From assembly GCF_004122735.1 (NCBI RefSeq), contig NZ_SDIF01000013.1, positions 47,274-111,273 on the forward strand: DNA of 64,000 nucleotides. Reading direction: 5' to 3'. Below, piece by piece: positions 42,171-51,390 of this stretch. Source of the DNA: Streptomyces sioyaensis. Its GTDB lineage: Bacteria; Actinomycetota; Actinomycetes; Streptomycetales; Streptomycetaceae. Below the pieces are notes generated by a model. That model saw only the letters and a list, made by a program, of their open reading frames with translations. It was not told where the DNA came from and made no database searches. How positions within the stretch are numbered: position 1 is the first letter of the stretch; each line of letters opens with the position of its first letter. The translations under genes and the position numbers were made by a program.

Positions 42171-43313
42171 GTGGACGGCGTCTCGCTCCTGCTCGTCGCG
42201 GTGATCGTCACGGCGCTCGCCTTCGACTTCACCAACGGGTTCCACGACACGGCCAACTCGATGGCCACCTCCATCGCCACCGGGGCACTGGCTCCACGGG
42301 TCGCCGTGGTGATCGCGGGGGTCCTCAATCTGGCGGGCGCGTTTCTGTCCACGACGGTCGCCAAGACGATCTCCGGCGGGATCGTGAACGACACCAAGGT
42401 CAGCCTCACGATGATCTTCGCCGGGTTGCTCGGGGCGATCCTGTGGAACATGCTCACCTGGCTCGCGGGCCTGCCGTCGAGTTCGTCGCATGCCCTGTTC
42501 GGCGGGCTGATCGGGGCCGTCTGGGTGGGTGCGGGCACCAGCGCGGTCCGGTTCGGGCAGGTGGTGGAGAAGATCGTGCTCCCCGCCGTGATCTCTCCGG
42601 CCGTGGCGTGTGTGGCGGCCCTGCTGGCGACGTACCTCGCGTATGTGATCACCCGTCGTGCGCCGCGCGGTTCCGTCAACCGTGCGTACCGGACCGGGCA
42701 GATCGGTTCCGCCTCCCTGGTCGCACTGGCCCACGGGACGAACGACGCCCAGAAGACCATGGGCGTGATCACCCTGGCCCTGATCTCCGCCGGTGTGCTG
42801 GGCCAGGGCGCGGACCCGCCGTGGTGGGTGATCCTCAGCGCGGGGCTGGCGATCTCGCTGGGCACGTATGCGGGCGGATGGCGGATCATCAGGACCATGG
42901 GCAAGGGGCTCACCGATATCGAGTCGCCCCAGGGGTTCACCGCGGAGACCACGGCCACCACCGTCATCCTGACGTCCTCGCACATGGGATTCCCGCTGTC
43001 GACGACGCAGGTCTGCGCGGGCGGGATCCTCGGCGCCGGCCTCGGCCGCAAGCTGGCCGAGATCCGGTGGGGGATCGCCGGCCGGATCGCGGTGTCCTGG
43101 GTGCTCACGCTTCCGGCCGCCGCCGCGGTCGGTGGCACCTCGGCCTGGCTGGCGGGGCACGGCACCGCCGGTCTCGTGCTGGCGGCGGGCGGCGCCCTGG
43201 CCGCGGTCGGCGGGATGTACGCGCTGTCCCGGCGCCACCCCGTGGACGCCAAGAACGTCAATGAAGTCCCCGGCGAGGCGCAGCAGGACCAAACCGACGA
43301 CCTCATGGCGTGA
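42171..43313 (+). CDS. pit: PiT-family inorganic phosphate transporter
   Basis: 380 residues from the GTG at 42171 with a near-perfect GGAGGT 5 bases upstream. The two PiT signature repeats are present: DFTNGFHDTANSMAT near the N-terminus and ALAHGTNDAQKTMGV in the middle. About ten membrane helices are expected. It is a low-affinity phosphate:cation symporter in the plasma membrane. The DUF47 accessory gene (PitH) that often precedes pit in actinomycetes is missing; the gene is followed instead by a small membrane protein. Confidence 0.94.
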   Translation: MDGVSLLLVAVIVTALAFDFTNGFHDTANSMATSIATGALAPRVAVVIAGVLNLAGAFLSTTVAKTISGGIVNDTKVSLTMIFAGLLGAILWNMLTWLAGLPSSSSHALFGGLIGAVWVGAGTSAVRFGQVVEKIVLPAVISPAVACVAALLATYLAYVITRRAPRGSVNRAYRTGQIGSASLVALAHGTNDAQKTMGVITLALISAGVLGQGADPPWWVILSAGLAISLGTYAGGWRIIRTMGKGLTDIESPQGFTAETTATTVILTSSHMGFPLSTTQVCAGGILGAGLGRKLAEIRWGIAGRIAVSWVLTLPAAAAVGGTSAWLAGHGTAGLVLAAGGALAAVGGMYALSRRHPVDAKNVNEVPGEAQQDQTDDLMA

Positions 43314-43386
43314 CCGTGGCGCCGGCGGCCGGCCGGCCCCTTCGAGTACGGCCCCGCCGGGGCGTCACAGAAAGAGGCGTGAAGAC

Positions 43387-43632
43387 ATGCACATCGACTG
43401 GCACGGCCTCGTCGTGGTCTGCGTCGTCAGCCTGGCCCTGGTCACCCTGCTCGTGGTGGTCTTCTCGCTCGGGATCGTCGCGCTGGCCCGTTCCCAGGGT
43501 CCGCGGATGAACGGGACGGGGCGCAGCAGTGCGGTGCAGCCGCTGGCACGGGCCACCGCGTTTCTCTGCTTCGCGCTCTGCGCCGCCCTCGGTGGCTACG
43601 GGATCCATCTGATCGTGTCTCACTCCCCGTAG
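43387..43632 (+). CDS. small two-TM membrane protein
   Basis: 81 residues from the ATG at 43387 (GAAAGAGG upstream), 73 bases after pit on the same strand. Two hydrophobic helices (about 6-34 and 57-77) flank a basic loop (ARSQGPRMNGTGRSS). The 3' end overlaps the convergent gltD-like gene by 13 bases. Function unknown; likely cotranscribed with pit. Too little sequence to assign a family. Confidence 0.7.
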   Translation: MHIDWHGLVVVCVVSLALVTLLVVVFSLGIVALARSQGPRMNGTGRSSAVQPLARATAFLCFALCAALGGYGIHLIVSHSP

Positions 43633-45137
43633 GCGACCAGCGGCCGGTCCATGGCGGAGACGGGGGACGGGAGTTCGGTGGAGCCGGTGAGATAGCGGTC
43701 GGTGGCCGCGGCGGCGGACCGTCCTTCGGCGATGGCCCACACCACCAGCGACTGGCCGCGTCCCGCGTCGCCCGCGACGAACACCCCATCCGCCCCGCGG
43801 CGGGCCGGCCACGCGTCCCGCCGCGCCACCTCGGCCGCGAAGCCGGTGTCCCGGGCGAAATTCCCCCGGTCGTCCAGCGTGAGCCCGAGCTGCTCCATGA
43901 GTCCGCCACCGCGCTCCGGACCGGAGAAGCCGAGGGCGAGCAGCACCAGCTCCGCCGGGATCTCGCGCTCGGTGTCCGGCCGCGGCTTCCTGGCCGTGGG
44001 CTCCACCTCCGTCAGGTGCAGTGCGCGCACCCGGCCGGACGTGTCCCCGTCGAAGCGGAGCGTGGCGGAGGAGAAGAGCCGGGGGTCCGAGCCCTCCCGG
44101 CCCCGGGCCTCTTCGTGCGCGTGGGAGATCCGGAACACCTTGGGATAGACGGGCCAGGGCTGGGCCGGTGGCCGGGTGTCGCCCGGCTCCGGGTTGATGT
44201 CGAGCTGCACCACGGAGGCCGCGCCCTGCCGCAGGGCGGTGCCCAGGCAGTCCGAGCCGGTGTCCCCGCCACCGACGATCACCACATGCCTGCCCTCGGC
44301 GGTGAGCGGCGGCGAGGCGTAGTCGCCCTCCGTGACGCGGTTGGCGAGCGTCAGATAGTCCATGGCCTGATGGATGCCGGCCAGCTCGCGGCCCGGGACG
44401 GCGAGCTCGCGCCGCTCCATGGCGCCGACGGCGACGACCACCGCATCGTGCCGCCGGGTGAGCTCGGTGGCGTCGAGATCGCGGCCGATGTCCACCCCCG
44501 TGCGGAACTTGGTCCCCTCCGCCTCCATCTGCGCGATGCGGCGCTCCAGGTGCCACTTCTCCAGCTTGAACTCGGGGATGCCGTAGCGCAGCAGCCCGCC
44601 GATGCGGTCGGCGCGCTCGTAGACCGCGACGGTGTGCCCGATACGGGTCAGCTGCTGTGCCGCCGCCAGCCCCGCGGGTCCCGAGCCGATGACGGCCACG
44701 CTCTTTCCGCTGAGCCGCTGCGGTGGATGCGGCGCGGTGTACCCGCGCTCCCAGCTCTGGTCGGCGATGGCCTGCTCGACGTTCTTGATCGTCACCGGAT
44801 CGGCGTTGAGGGCCAGTACGCAGGCGTCCTCGCAGGGCGCCGGGCACAGCCGCCCGGTGAACTCGGGGAAGTTGTTCGTCGCGTGCAGCCGCTCGGCCGC
44901 GGCCCGCCAGTCGCCCCGCCGTGCGTACGCGTTCCACTCGGGGATGAGGTTTCCCAGCGGGCAGCCGTTGTGGCAGAACGGTATGCCGCAGTCCATGCAG
45001 CGCCCCGCCTGCTCCGAGATCAGCGGGAGCAGCGCCTGCCCCGCGTAGACCTCGTGCCAGTCGTGCAGCCGCTCCTCGACGGGGCGCGCCGCAACGGGCC
45101 GGCGAGGGGTCTTGAGGAAGCCGTAAGGGTCGGTCAT
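43620..45137 (-). CDS. gltD: glutamate synthase small-subunit-like oxidoreductase (GltD)
   Basis: 505 residues from the ATG at 45137 (GGAGGCG upstream). The N-terminal [4Fe-4S] cluster cysteines are in RCMDCGIPFCHNGCPLGN and RLCPAPCEDAC. The FAD site VAVIGSGPAGLAAAQQL and the NADPH site VVIVGGGDTGSDCLGTAL follow, with GVFVAGDAGRGQSLVVWAI near the end. The subunit passes electrons from NADPH to the GltB large subunit to make glutamate. No gltB is adjacent, so it may pair with a distant gltB or serve another oxidoreductase. Confidence 0.92.
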   Translation of the reverse strand: MTDPYGFLKTPRRPVAARPVEERLHDWHEVYAGQALLPLISEQAGRCMDCGIPFCHNGCPLGNLIPEWNAYARRGDWRAAAERLHATNNFPEFTGRLCPAPCEDACVLALNADPVTIKNVEQAIADQSWERGYTAPHPPQRLSGKSVAVIGSGPAGLAAAQQLTRIGHTVAVYERADRIGGLLRYGIPEFKLEKWHLERRIAQMEAEGTKFRTGVDIGRDLDATELTRRHDAVVVAVGAMERRELAVPGRELAGIHQAMDYLTLANRVTEGDYASPPLTAEGRHVVIVGGGDTGSDCLGTALRQGAASVVQLDINPEPGDTRPPAQPWPVYPKVFRISHAHEEARGREGSDPRLFSSATLRFDGDTSGRVRALHLTEVEPTARKPRPDTEREIPAELVLLALGFSGPERGGGLMEQLGLTLDDRGNFARDTGFAAEVARRDAWPARRGADGVFVAGDAGRGQSLVVWAIAEGRSAAAATDRYLTGSTELPSPVSAMDRPLVAYGE

Positions 45138-45267
45138 ACGACGCCTCCATCGCTCGCTCGCGGTGCAATACGGCGTCCTGGTCAGCCTACGCCCGCTTTG
45201 TGCGGCTTTATAGGGGCTTGGGGCGACTTTGTCGTCGGTGGCCCTCGACGGTGAGCGGCGGGCACCA

Positions 45268-45305
45268 CCCCACGGGTGGTCCCGGCCCCCACGGGTGGTC
45301 CCGGC
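45268..45305. repeat. 19-base tandem repeat, two perfect copies
   Basis: CCCCACGGGTGGTCCCGGC at 45268-45286 and 45287-45305, in the divergent spacer between gltD and the phosphatase gene. Each copy contains CCACGGGTGG, a 10-base sequence with 4-base inverted arms. Confidence 0.9.
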
Positions 45306-45415
45306 GGCCCCCGCGGCGGTCCGAAGTGTCCGTACGGGCGCGACGAGCGCAGAATTGAGAGAGCCGCTCCGCCGCGCAGGGCGGGGCAGCCGGCCTGCGC
45401 GGCGGCCGGAAGGGA

Positions 45416-47488
45416 ATGCCGGTGTCATCAGATCGGCCGAGCGACGCGAAGGCCCGGGGGCCGCTCTGGTCCGAGCCCGGGTCGCTGCTGGAGCACGTGG
45501 CGGTGGCCGTGTGCGGCCTCGATGACGACAACCGGATCTGCTACTGGGGCCCGGGCGCGCAGGACCTCTTCGGCTACCGCGCCGCCGAGGCGCTGTCGCG
45601 GCCCGGCGGGCTCCTGTTCCGCGGGTCCGCCGCCGGCGGCGCCGACGACGTATGCGCCCGCATGGCCGACCGCGGCCGCACCGAGGGCTACTGGCGCGGC
45701 CGCCAGCGCGTCAGACACCGGGACGGCACGGACTTCGACTGCGGATTCCGGGTCTTCGCGGTGACCGGCGAGGCGGGGCGCACGGTCGTGATGGCCCTGT
45801 CGAGCCGCAGCGACGAGCTGGACCGGGTCAAGACCAACCTCGCCTTCCTCGACGCCCTCTTCGCGACCTGCCCCATCGGCCTGGTCATGCTCGACGAGGA
45901 ACTGCGCTACCGCCACCTCAACCAGGCACTCGCCGACATGAACGGGCTGCCCATCGAGGAACACCTCGGGCGCCACCTCACCGACATCATGATCACCTCG
46001 GACGACGGCGAGTACGAGCGCATGCTGCGCTCCGTCGCCACGGAGGGCAGGACCGTCACGGGGGTGCGGGTGGGGATGCGTACCCGCGGCCACCCGGACC
46101 GGGACACGGTGCTGTCGGTGAGCTTCTTCCCGCTCACCCGGGCCGTCGGCAGCCGGCCCGGCGTCGGCGGGCTGCTGGTGGACGTGACCGACCAGGAGCA
46201 GGCCGTTGTGGAGGCCACCGCCAGCCGTCAGCGGCTGGCGCTGCTGGACCGGGCCTCGGCCCGTATCGGCACGACCCTGGACGTGGAGGTCACGGCCCAG
46301 GAGCTGGTCGACGCCGCGGTGCCGGACTTCTGCGACGGAGCCGTCGTGGAGCTCGTCGACTGGACGAACGAGAGCGAGGCGTTCGACCCGGCGCTGCCCG
46401 TGGACACCCGGCGGATCGCCTCCGGCACCGTGCTGCCCGCTCCCGCGACGGAGCTGGTCAGCGGGCTGAAAGAGGTGCACTACCCGCCGGGCTCGGCCAT
46501 CCACCAGATGCTGCGGTCCGGCCGTCCGCTCTGTGTGCCGGTGAACGACGACTTCCTGGCGCGGACGGTGCTCGACGCCTCGCGGGCCCGGCTGATGGCC
46601 GACAGCGGGCTGGCCGTTCTCCTCCTCGCCCCGCTCGTCGCCCGGGGAACGGTCCAGGGACTCGCCATCTTCGGCCGGTCCGTCCACCGGGCGGACTTCA
46701 CCGAGCAGGACCTCAGCCTGGCCGGAGAGCTCGCCTCGCGGTCCGCGCTGTGCCTGGACAACGCGCGGCTGTACAGCCGGGAGAGAAACATCGCGCTCAC
46801 CCTCCAACGGGCCCTGCTGCCCAGCTTCCTGGCGCCCAGCCCGTATCTGCACCTCGCGCACCGCTATCTGCCCGGCAGCCGCGTCACCGAGGTCGGCGGC
46901 GACTGGTACGACGTGATCGCGCTCCCCGACCACCGGGTCGCCCTGGTCGTCGGTGACGTCATGGGACACGGGGTCTCGGCCGCCGCGTCGATGGGCCGGC
47001 TGCGGATCACGGCCAAGGCGCTGGCCCGGCACGACCAGGAACCGGCCGAGCTGCTCGCTGAACTCGACCAGTGCGCCCAGGAGGCCGGCATCGAGCTCGC
47101 GACCTGCCTCTACATCCGCTACGACCCCCGCACCGGCCACACCCGGCTCGCCAGCGCCGGCCATCCGCCGCCCCTCGTCCGGCACCCCGGCGGCCGGATC
47201 GAGGTCATCGACGAGGTGCTGGGAGTCCCTCTCGGGATCGGCGGCAGTACCTTCCGCACGGCGGATTTCGGCCTGCCCGACGATGCCGTTCTCGCGCTGT
47301 ACACCGACGGCCTCATCGAGGCGCGGGGCCGCGATATCGACGAGGGTCTGCACCGGCTCCAGGAGGAACTGGGCCGGATGCCCGGCTCGTTGGAGGTCGC
47401 GGCCGACCGCATCCTCTCCCATCTCGTCGCGAGTTCCCCGGCCGATGACACCGTCCTGCTACTCGCCCGGGTACACCGGCGGCAGTAG
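45416..47488 (+). CDS. PAS-PAS-GAF SpoIIE-type phosphatase
   Basis: 690 residues from the ATG at 45416; the GTG at 45422 is better spaced from GGAAGGG and may be the real start. Two PAS domains (about 20-130 and 140-255), a GAF domain (about 265-440) and a PP2C phosphatase (about 460-690) follow one another. The metal aspartates are in GGDWYD, VGDVMGHG and ADDTVLLLAR. There is no HATPase domain and no membrane helix, so it is a cytosolic sensor phosphatase, probably acting on STAS antagonists. Confidence 0.9.
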   Translation: MPVSSDRPSDAKARGPLWSEPGSLLEHVAVAVCGLDDDNRICYWGPGAQDLFGYRAAEALSRPGGLLFRGSAAGGADDVCARMADRGRTEGYWRGRQRVRHRDGTDFDCGFRVFAVTGEAGRTVVMALSSRSDELDRVKTNLAFLDALFATCPIGLVMLDEELRYRHLNQALADMNGLPIEEHLGRHLTDIMITSDDGEYERMLRSVATEGRTVTGVRVGMRTRGHPDRDTVLSVSFFPLTRAVGSRPGVGGLLVDVTDQEQAVVEATASRQRLALLDRASARIGTTLDVEVTAQELVDAAVPDFCDGAVVELVDWTNESEAFDPALPVDTRRIASGTVLPAPATELVSGLKEVHYPPGSAIHQMLRSGRPLCVPVNDDFLARTVLDASRARLMADSGLAVLLLAPLVARGTVQGLAIFGRSVHRADFTEQDLSLAGELASRSALCLDNARLYSRERNIALTLQRALLPSFLAPSPYLHLAHRYLPGSRVTEVGGDWYDVIALPDHRVALVVGDVMGHGVSAAASMGRLRITAKALARHDQEPAELLAELDQCAQEAGIELATCLYIRYDPRTGHTRLASAGHPPPLVRHPGGRIEVIDEVLGVPLGIGGSTFRTADFGLPDDAVLALYTDGLIEARGRDIDEGLHRLQEELGRMPGSLEVAADRILSHLVASSPADDTVLLLARVHRRQ

Positions 47489-47528
47489 AGGGCGCCTGCG
47501 TCAGCGCGGGGCGGGATGCGCGACGGTG

Positions 47529-47561
47529 CCCCAGGGCCCCGGGTACCCAGGGCCCCTGGGG
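47529..47561 (+). terminator. terminator hairpin after the PAS-GAF-PP2C gene
   Basis: CCCCAGGGCCC (47529-47539) pairs with GGGCCCCTGGGG (47550-47561) with a single bulged C, 40 bases past the stop. Confidence 0.65.
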
Positions 47562-47573
47562 ACCTGGGAGGGC

Positions 47574-47837
47574 ATGTCCGGAAAGTACGTCCGATGTGGC
47601 GCTCCGACCGGTCTGGGACGTAGCGGCGCGGTGCTCCCCGCGTCCGTGGTGCCCGCCCCGCCCGGTGGACCCGCCCCGCCCGGTGGGCTCTCCCCGTCCC
47701 GGAGTCTTCCCCTCCAACTCACCGCCGCCCTGCTGCCGTTGGTCGTGCTGGCCGTGGCGTTGCTGCCGTCCAGCGGTGCGGTCGAACGCGACCCGGTCCT
47801 GGGGTACCGGCCGGCCGCCGCGGCCAGTGCCCGCTGA
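47574..47837 (+). CDS. possible small membrane protein
   Basis: 87 residues. GGGAGGGC abuts the ATG. A Pro/Gly-rich N-terminal half precedes a hydrophobic segment (about 46-66, LPLQLTAALLPLVVLAVALL) and a short tail. No family recognised. It overlaps no other candidate and could be an exported or membrane peptide, or chance. Start spacing is poor, so confidence is low. Confidence 0.3.
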   Translation: MSGKYVRCGAPTGLGRSGAVLPASVVPAPPGGPAPPGGLSPSRSLPLQLTAALLPLVVLAVALLPSSGAVERDPVLGYRPAAAASAR

Positions 47838-48006
47838 CCGCCCCGGGGGCTGGTGGCAAGCCGTCCGAAGGTTCATGGACCAACACCTTGTGGCCCACGT
47901 CACCGCCTGGTTAAGCTCCGGCACACTTCGGACACATTTCCTCCGTAAGTTGACCTTTTGGTGAGTCGATCTTCATGGTCGACCCACGGATACGAGGTGG
48001 CTTCGC

Positions 48007-48237
48007 ATGGAACGGCGCACATCGGCACCCCCGGCGGACGACTCACCGCACGGCTTACGCCCGGCCTCACCCCGGACCGCTCCGCCGGACGTTCCGGACG
48101 GCGCGGTGGATGGTCCTGACGTCCCGTCGGACGGCCCTGACGTCCCGGTGGACCGCCCCGCGTACGACCTGGCAGGGACGGGGCGCGTCGGTGCCGGCTC
48201 CGGCGTGGCGAGACCGGCCCCGGGCCGTGCCCGGTGA
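48007..48237 (+). CDS. small proline-rich ORF heading the RiPP locus
   Basis: 76 residues from the ATG at 48007, with GAGG 9 bases upstream. Composition is Pro/Asp/Gly-rich with a short internal repeat (DGPDVPSDGPDVPVD). Its stop overlaps the MFS start (GTGA), so translation of the transporter may be coupled to it. No family recognised. It may be a real first gene of the operon or a leader ORF that controls the transporter. A TTGACC at about 47950 could be part of the promoter. Confidence 0.45.
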   Translation: MERRTSAPPADDSPHGLRPASPRTAPPDVPDGAVDGPDVPSDGPDVPVDRPAYDLAGTGRVGAGSGVARPAPGRAR

Positions 48238-49505
48238 CCGGTTCCGTCTCGGCGGCGGTGTCCGCCGTTCCGCCGGCCCAAGTGCGCCGCGACATGCGGC
48301 TGTTCTGGTCCGCGGGCACCTGTGACGCGCTGGGCAGCCAGATGTCCGGGCTCGTCCTGCCGCTGTTGCTGCTGAGCCTGGGCCGGACCCCGGCCGAGGT
48401 CGGGGCCGTGGCCGGGCTGTGCGCGGTCGCCACGCTGCTGCTCGGCCCGTTCGCCGCGATACCCGCCGACCGCGGGGCCCGAAAGCAGGTGATGGTGGGC
48501 GCCGCGCTGGTGTCCGCCGCCGCGATGACCGGCGTCGCGCTGGCCGTCCGGTCCGGCGCGGTTCCGATGGTCGTGCTCATCGGCGCCGTACTCGTCGAGC
48601 GCTCCGCGACCTCCTGCTACGAGGCGGCGTCGCTGGGCACCGTCGCCCTGGTGTGTCCGCCGGCGGAACACCAGCGGGTGCTGTCCCGATTACAGGCGGG
48701 GGAGCGGGGCGCGCTGATCCTCGGGCCCGCCCTGGGCGGGGTGCTCTTCCAGGCCGGGCGCTGGCTGCCGTTCCTCGCCGACGCCCTCTCGTACGCCGTC
48801 GCGGCCGGCTGTATTCGGGCCCTGCGTACCGAGTTGTCCCCGCCCCGAGAACAGCGGCCGCCGGCCGGCAGCCCGCGCCGGACCTGGCGTGCGGCGGCCG
48901 CGGAAGCCGGGGCCGGGGTGGCGCTGATCCGGCGCGAGCCCCTCCTGCGGCTGGCGCTCGGGTGGCTCTCGGCCGTCAACGCGCTGCTCGTCGCGCTGTA
49001 TTACACGACGGTCTTCGCCCTGCAGGGCCAGGGGCGCGGCGCTGCCGGGCCGGGTCTCGTCCTCGCGCTCGCCGGGGCGGCCGGCCTGGCCGGTGCGCTG
49101 CTCGCGCCACGGCTGGCCGGCCGGCGCTCGCCCACGCGGGTGCTGGTGGCGGTGTCCTGGCTGATGGTGCCGCCCGCCGCGGCCCTGGCGGCGGCCCGTG
49201 AGGCCTGGCAATTCGGCCTGCTCTTCGGCCTGTTGTGTCTGCTCACGCCGCTGGCCACCGTGGTGTTGCAGGCCCGCATCATCCAGGTCACCCCTCCCGG
49301 ACTCCAGGCCCGCACCGGCACCGTGCTGGCCACCGCGTCCGGCGCGGCCGCGGCCCTGGCACCGGCGCTCGCCGGGCTGTCCGCCGACCGGATCGGGCCC
49401 GCGGCCACCCTCGTGGGCTGCGCCGTCCTGCTGGCCGCGGTCGCGCTCCATGCGACCTGGGCGGCACCGGCCCTCACCCGCGGCACGGGGGAGGAGCCCG
49501 TATGA
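48234..49505 (+). CDS. MFS transporter of the RiPP locus
   Basis: 423 residues from the GTG at 48234. Twelve hydrophobic segments; the TM2-3 loop AAIPADRGARKQVMVG is the motif-A counterpart. It resembles enterobactin-exporter-like and macrolide-efflux MFS proteins common in peptide gene clusters. Both ends are coupled: GTGA overlap with the small ORF before it and ATGA overlap with the peptidase after it. The likely role is export of the mature peptide or self-resistance. Confidence 0.85.
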   Translation: MTGSVSAAVSAVPPAQVRRDMRLFWSAGTCDALGSQMSGLVLPLLLLSLGRTPAEVGAVAGLCAVATLLLGPFAAIPADRGARKQVMVGAALVSAAAMTGVALAVRSGAVPMVVLIGAVLVERSATSCYEAASLGTVALVCPPAEHQRVLSRLQAGERGALILGPALGGVLFQAGRWLPFLADALSYAVAAGCIRALRTELSPPREQRPPAGSPRRTWRAAAAEAGAGVALIRREPLLRLALGWLSAVNALLVALYYTTVFALQGQGRGAAGPGLVLALAGAAGLAGALLAPRLAGRRSPTRVLVAVSWLMVPPAAALAAAREAWQFGLLFGLLCLLTPLATVVLQARIIQVTPPGLQARTGTVLATASGAAAALAPALAGLSADRIGPAATLVGCAVLLAAVALHATWAAPALTRGTGEEPV

Positions 49506-51367
49506 GCCCGAACGCGGCACGCCCCGCCGCGGCCCCGTCCGCCGGCACCGGCTTCCGGGTCTACCGGCCGGCGCTCCCCGAGGTCTGCCCGCGCGACCCG
49601 GCACGCATGGCTCTGGCCGCGGACGCCGGCGGCCGCTGCGAGATCTTCACCTGGGACGCCGCCACCGGCACCGCACGCCAGGTCACCGACACCCCGGACG
49701 GCACCCTGCACTGCGCCCTCGACGCCGACGCCCGGGTGTGGTGGTTCGCCGAGAACCGGCGCGGCGCCGGGCGCTGGTACTTCCAGGAGTTCGAGGGCGG
49801 GCCGCGGCTGCCCGGCCTGACCGGTCTGCCCCCGGGCCTGCCGCACGGACTCGCCGTCAGTCACGCCGGGACGGTGGCCATCGGCCTCGGCGACGGCCAC
49901 GCCATGACCGTGCACCTCGGCCTTCCGGGCGGTCCGGCCCGGGCGGTGCACACCGTCGACGGCCATGCGCTGCTGGCGGGCATCTCGCCGTCCGGCGGGC
50001 TGCTGGTCCTGTCGGGCGCGGCCGGCTCCGACCGGGCGGTCACCCTCCTCACCTGCTCCGGGGCCCTGCTCGACCAGTTCTCCGGCCGCACCGGCCGACT
50101 GTGGGCGCTGGGCTTCGCACCGTCCCCGGCAGGCACCGAACTGCTGCTGGTCCAGGAGGCCGACGACCACTACCGGCTGGCCACGTGGCGGCCCGGCGCG
50201 GGGCTGCGAGTACAGGACTGGTGCCGGTTCGACACCGAGATCACCGCGCGCTGGTACCCCGAAGGGCGCCGGGTCCTCGTCCGCCAGGACCGCCACGGCC
50301 GCTCCACCCTCGCGGCCGCCGACCTCGACCGGCGCACCCTGACCCCGGTGCCGTCCCCGCCCGGCACCCTGCTCGATGCCGCCCCGCACCCGGGCGACGA
50401 CGTGCACTACCTCTGGACCGACACGGCCACCCCGCCGCGGATGTGCTCCACCGCGGGCACCCGCCTCCCGGCGCTCACCACCCTGCCCGCCCGGGCACCC
50501 GGCCGGCACCGCGAGCTGTGGACCCCCGGCCCGGACGGGCCCGTCCACACCCTGTTCAGCGAACCGGACCCGGCCCCCGGCCGGCGGCCCCCGCTGGTGT
50601 TCCTGGTGCACGGCGGCCCCGCCGACCACGACCGCGACGCCTACGACCAGGAGGTGCACTCCCTGGTCGCCTCCGGGTTCGCGGTCGCCCGGGTCAACTA
50701 CCGCGGCTCCACCGGATACGGGCCCCGCTGGCGCACCGCGTTCGGTGCGGGCGTCGGGCTCACCCAGGTCGCCGACCTCGTCGCGGTCCGTACCGATCTG
50801 CTGCGCCGCGGCCTGGCCCGCGAGGACGCGCTCGGTCTGTGGGGCACATCCTGGGGCGGCTACCTGGCGCTGCTGGCGCTCGGCACCCACCCGGACCTGT
50901 GGCAGGCGGGGGTCGCCGTCAAACCGGTCGCCGACTGCGTGGCGGCCCACCGTACCGGCACCCCCGCGCTGCGGGCCCTGGACGAGCGGCTGTTCGGCGG
51001 CACGCCCGACGACGTGCCCGAACGCTACGCGCGCAGCTCACCCCTCACCTACGCCGCCGAGGTCCGCGCCCCGCTGCTGGTGATCGCCGCCACCCTCGAC
51101 GCCAAATGCCCGCCCGGCCAGGTGCGCGGCTACCTCACCGCCCTGCGGGAGGCCGGTGTGCCGCACGAGTCCCTGTGGCTGGAGACCGGCCACGACGGAT
51201 ACACCGGCGCACACCACGTCGCCGTACTGCGGCGCGCCATGGGCTTCCTGGACCAGCACCTGCGCCGTGCTCCCGCGGCCCGTCGAACTCCCCGTTCCGC
51301 AGCGGACGGGGTTCTCGGGGGCACCGGCCCATCCGGTGCCCCCGAGTGCACGACGCACGTTCCGTAA
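49502..51367 (+). CDS. S9 family prolyl-oligopeptidase-like serine protease
   Basis: 621 residues from the ATG at 49502. An N-terminal beta-propeller-like region (about 20-350) is followed by the alpha/beta-hydrolase peptidase domain. The catalytic triad is visible: Ser450 in GTSWGGY, Asp533 in ATLDAKCPP and His564 in TGHDGYTG. The oxyanion-side HGGPADHD and NYRGSTGYG are S9C-like. There is no signal peptide, so it acts in the cytosol, probably on the leader of the peptide encoded 23 bases downstream. The last 30 residues are low-complexity and coincide with a hairpin. Confidence 0.9.
   Translation: MSPNAARPAAAPSAGTGFRVYRPALPEVCPRDPARMALAADAGGRCEIFTWDAATGTARQVTDTPDGTLHCALDADARVWWFAENRRGAGRWYFQEFEGGPRLPGLTGLPPGLPHGLAVSHAGTVAIGLGDGHAMTVHLGLPGGPARAVHTVDGHALLAGISPSGGLLVLSGAAGSDRAVTLLTCSGALLDQFSGRTGRLWALGFAPSPAGTELLLVQEADDHYRLATWRPGAGLRVQDWCRFDTEITARWYPEGRRVLVRQDRHGRSTLAAADLDRRTLTPVPSPPGTLLDAAPHPGDDVHYLWTDTATPPRMCSTAGTRLPALTTLPARAPGRHRELWTPGPDGPVHTLFSEPDPAPGRRPPLVFLVHGGPADHDRDAYDQEVHSLVASGFAVARVNYRGSTGYGPRWRTAFGAGVGLTQVADLVAVRTDLLRRGLAREDALGLWGTSWGGYLALLALGTHPDLWQAGVAVKPVADCVAAHRTGTPALRALDERLFGGTPDDVPERYARSSPLTYAAEVRAPLLVIAATLDAKCPPGQVRGYLTALREAGVPHESLWLETGHDGYTGAHHVAVLRRAMGFLDQHLRRAPAARRTPRSAADGVLGGTGPSGAPECTTHVP
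51314..51346 (+). terminator. perfect 14-base-pair hairpin before the precursor gene
   Basis: CTCGGGGGCACCGG (51314-51327) pairs with CCGGTGCCCCCGAG (51333-51346) around CCCAT. It lies in the last codons of the peptidase gene, 44 bases before the precursor ATG; it could be an mRNA stabiliser, a processing site or an attenuator. Confidence 0.75.
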
Positions 51368-51390
51368 TTCGCCAGAACAGGAGAACAGTC

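Noticed and set aside
45428..47422. 664-codon leftward frame opposite the PAS-GAF-PP2C gene
   Set aside because: Shadow of a clear phosphatase gene; no motifs.
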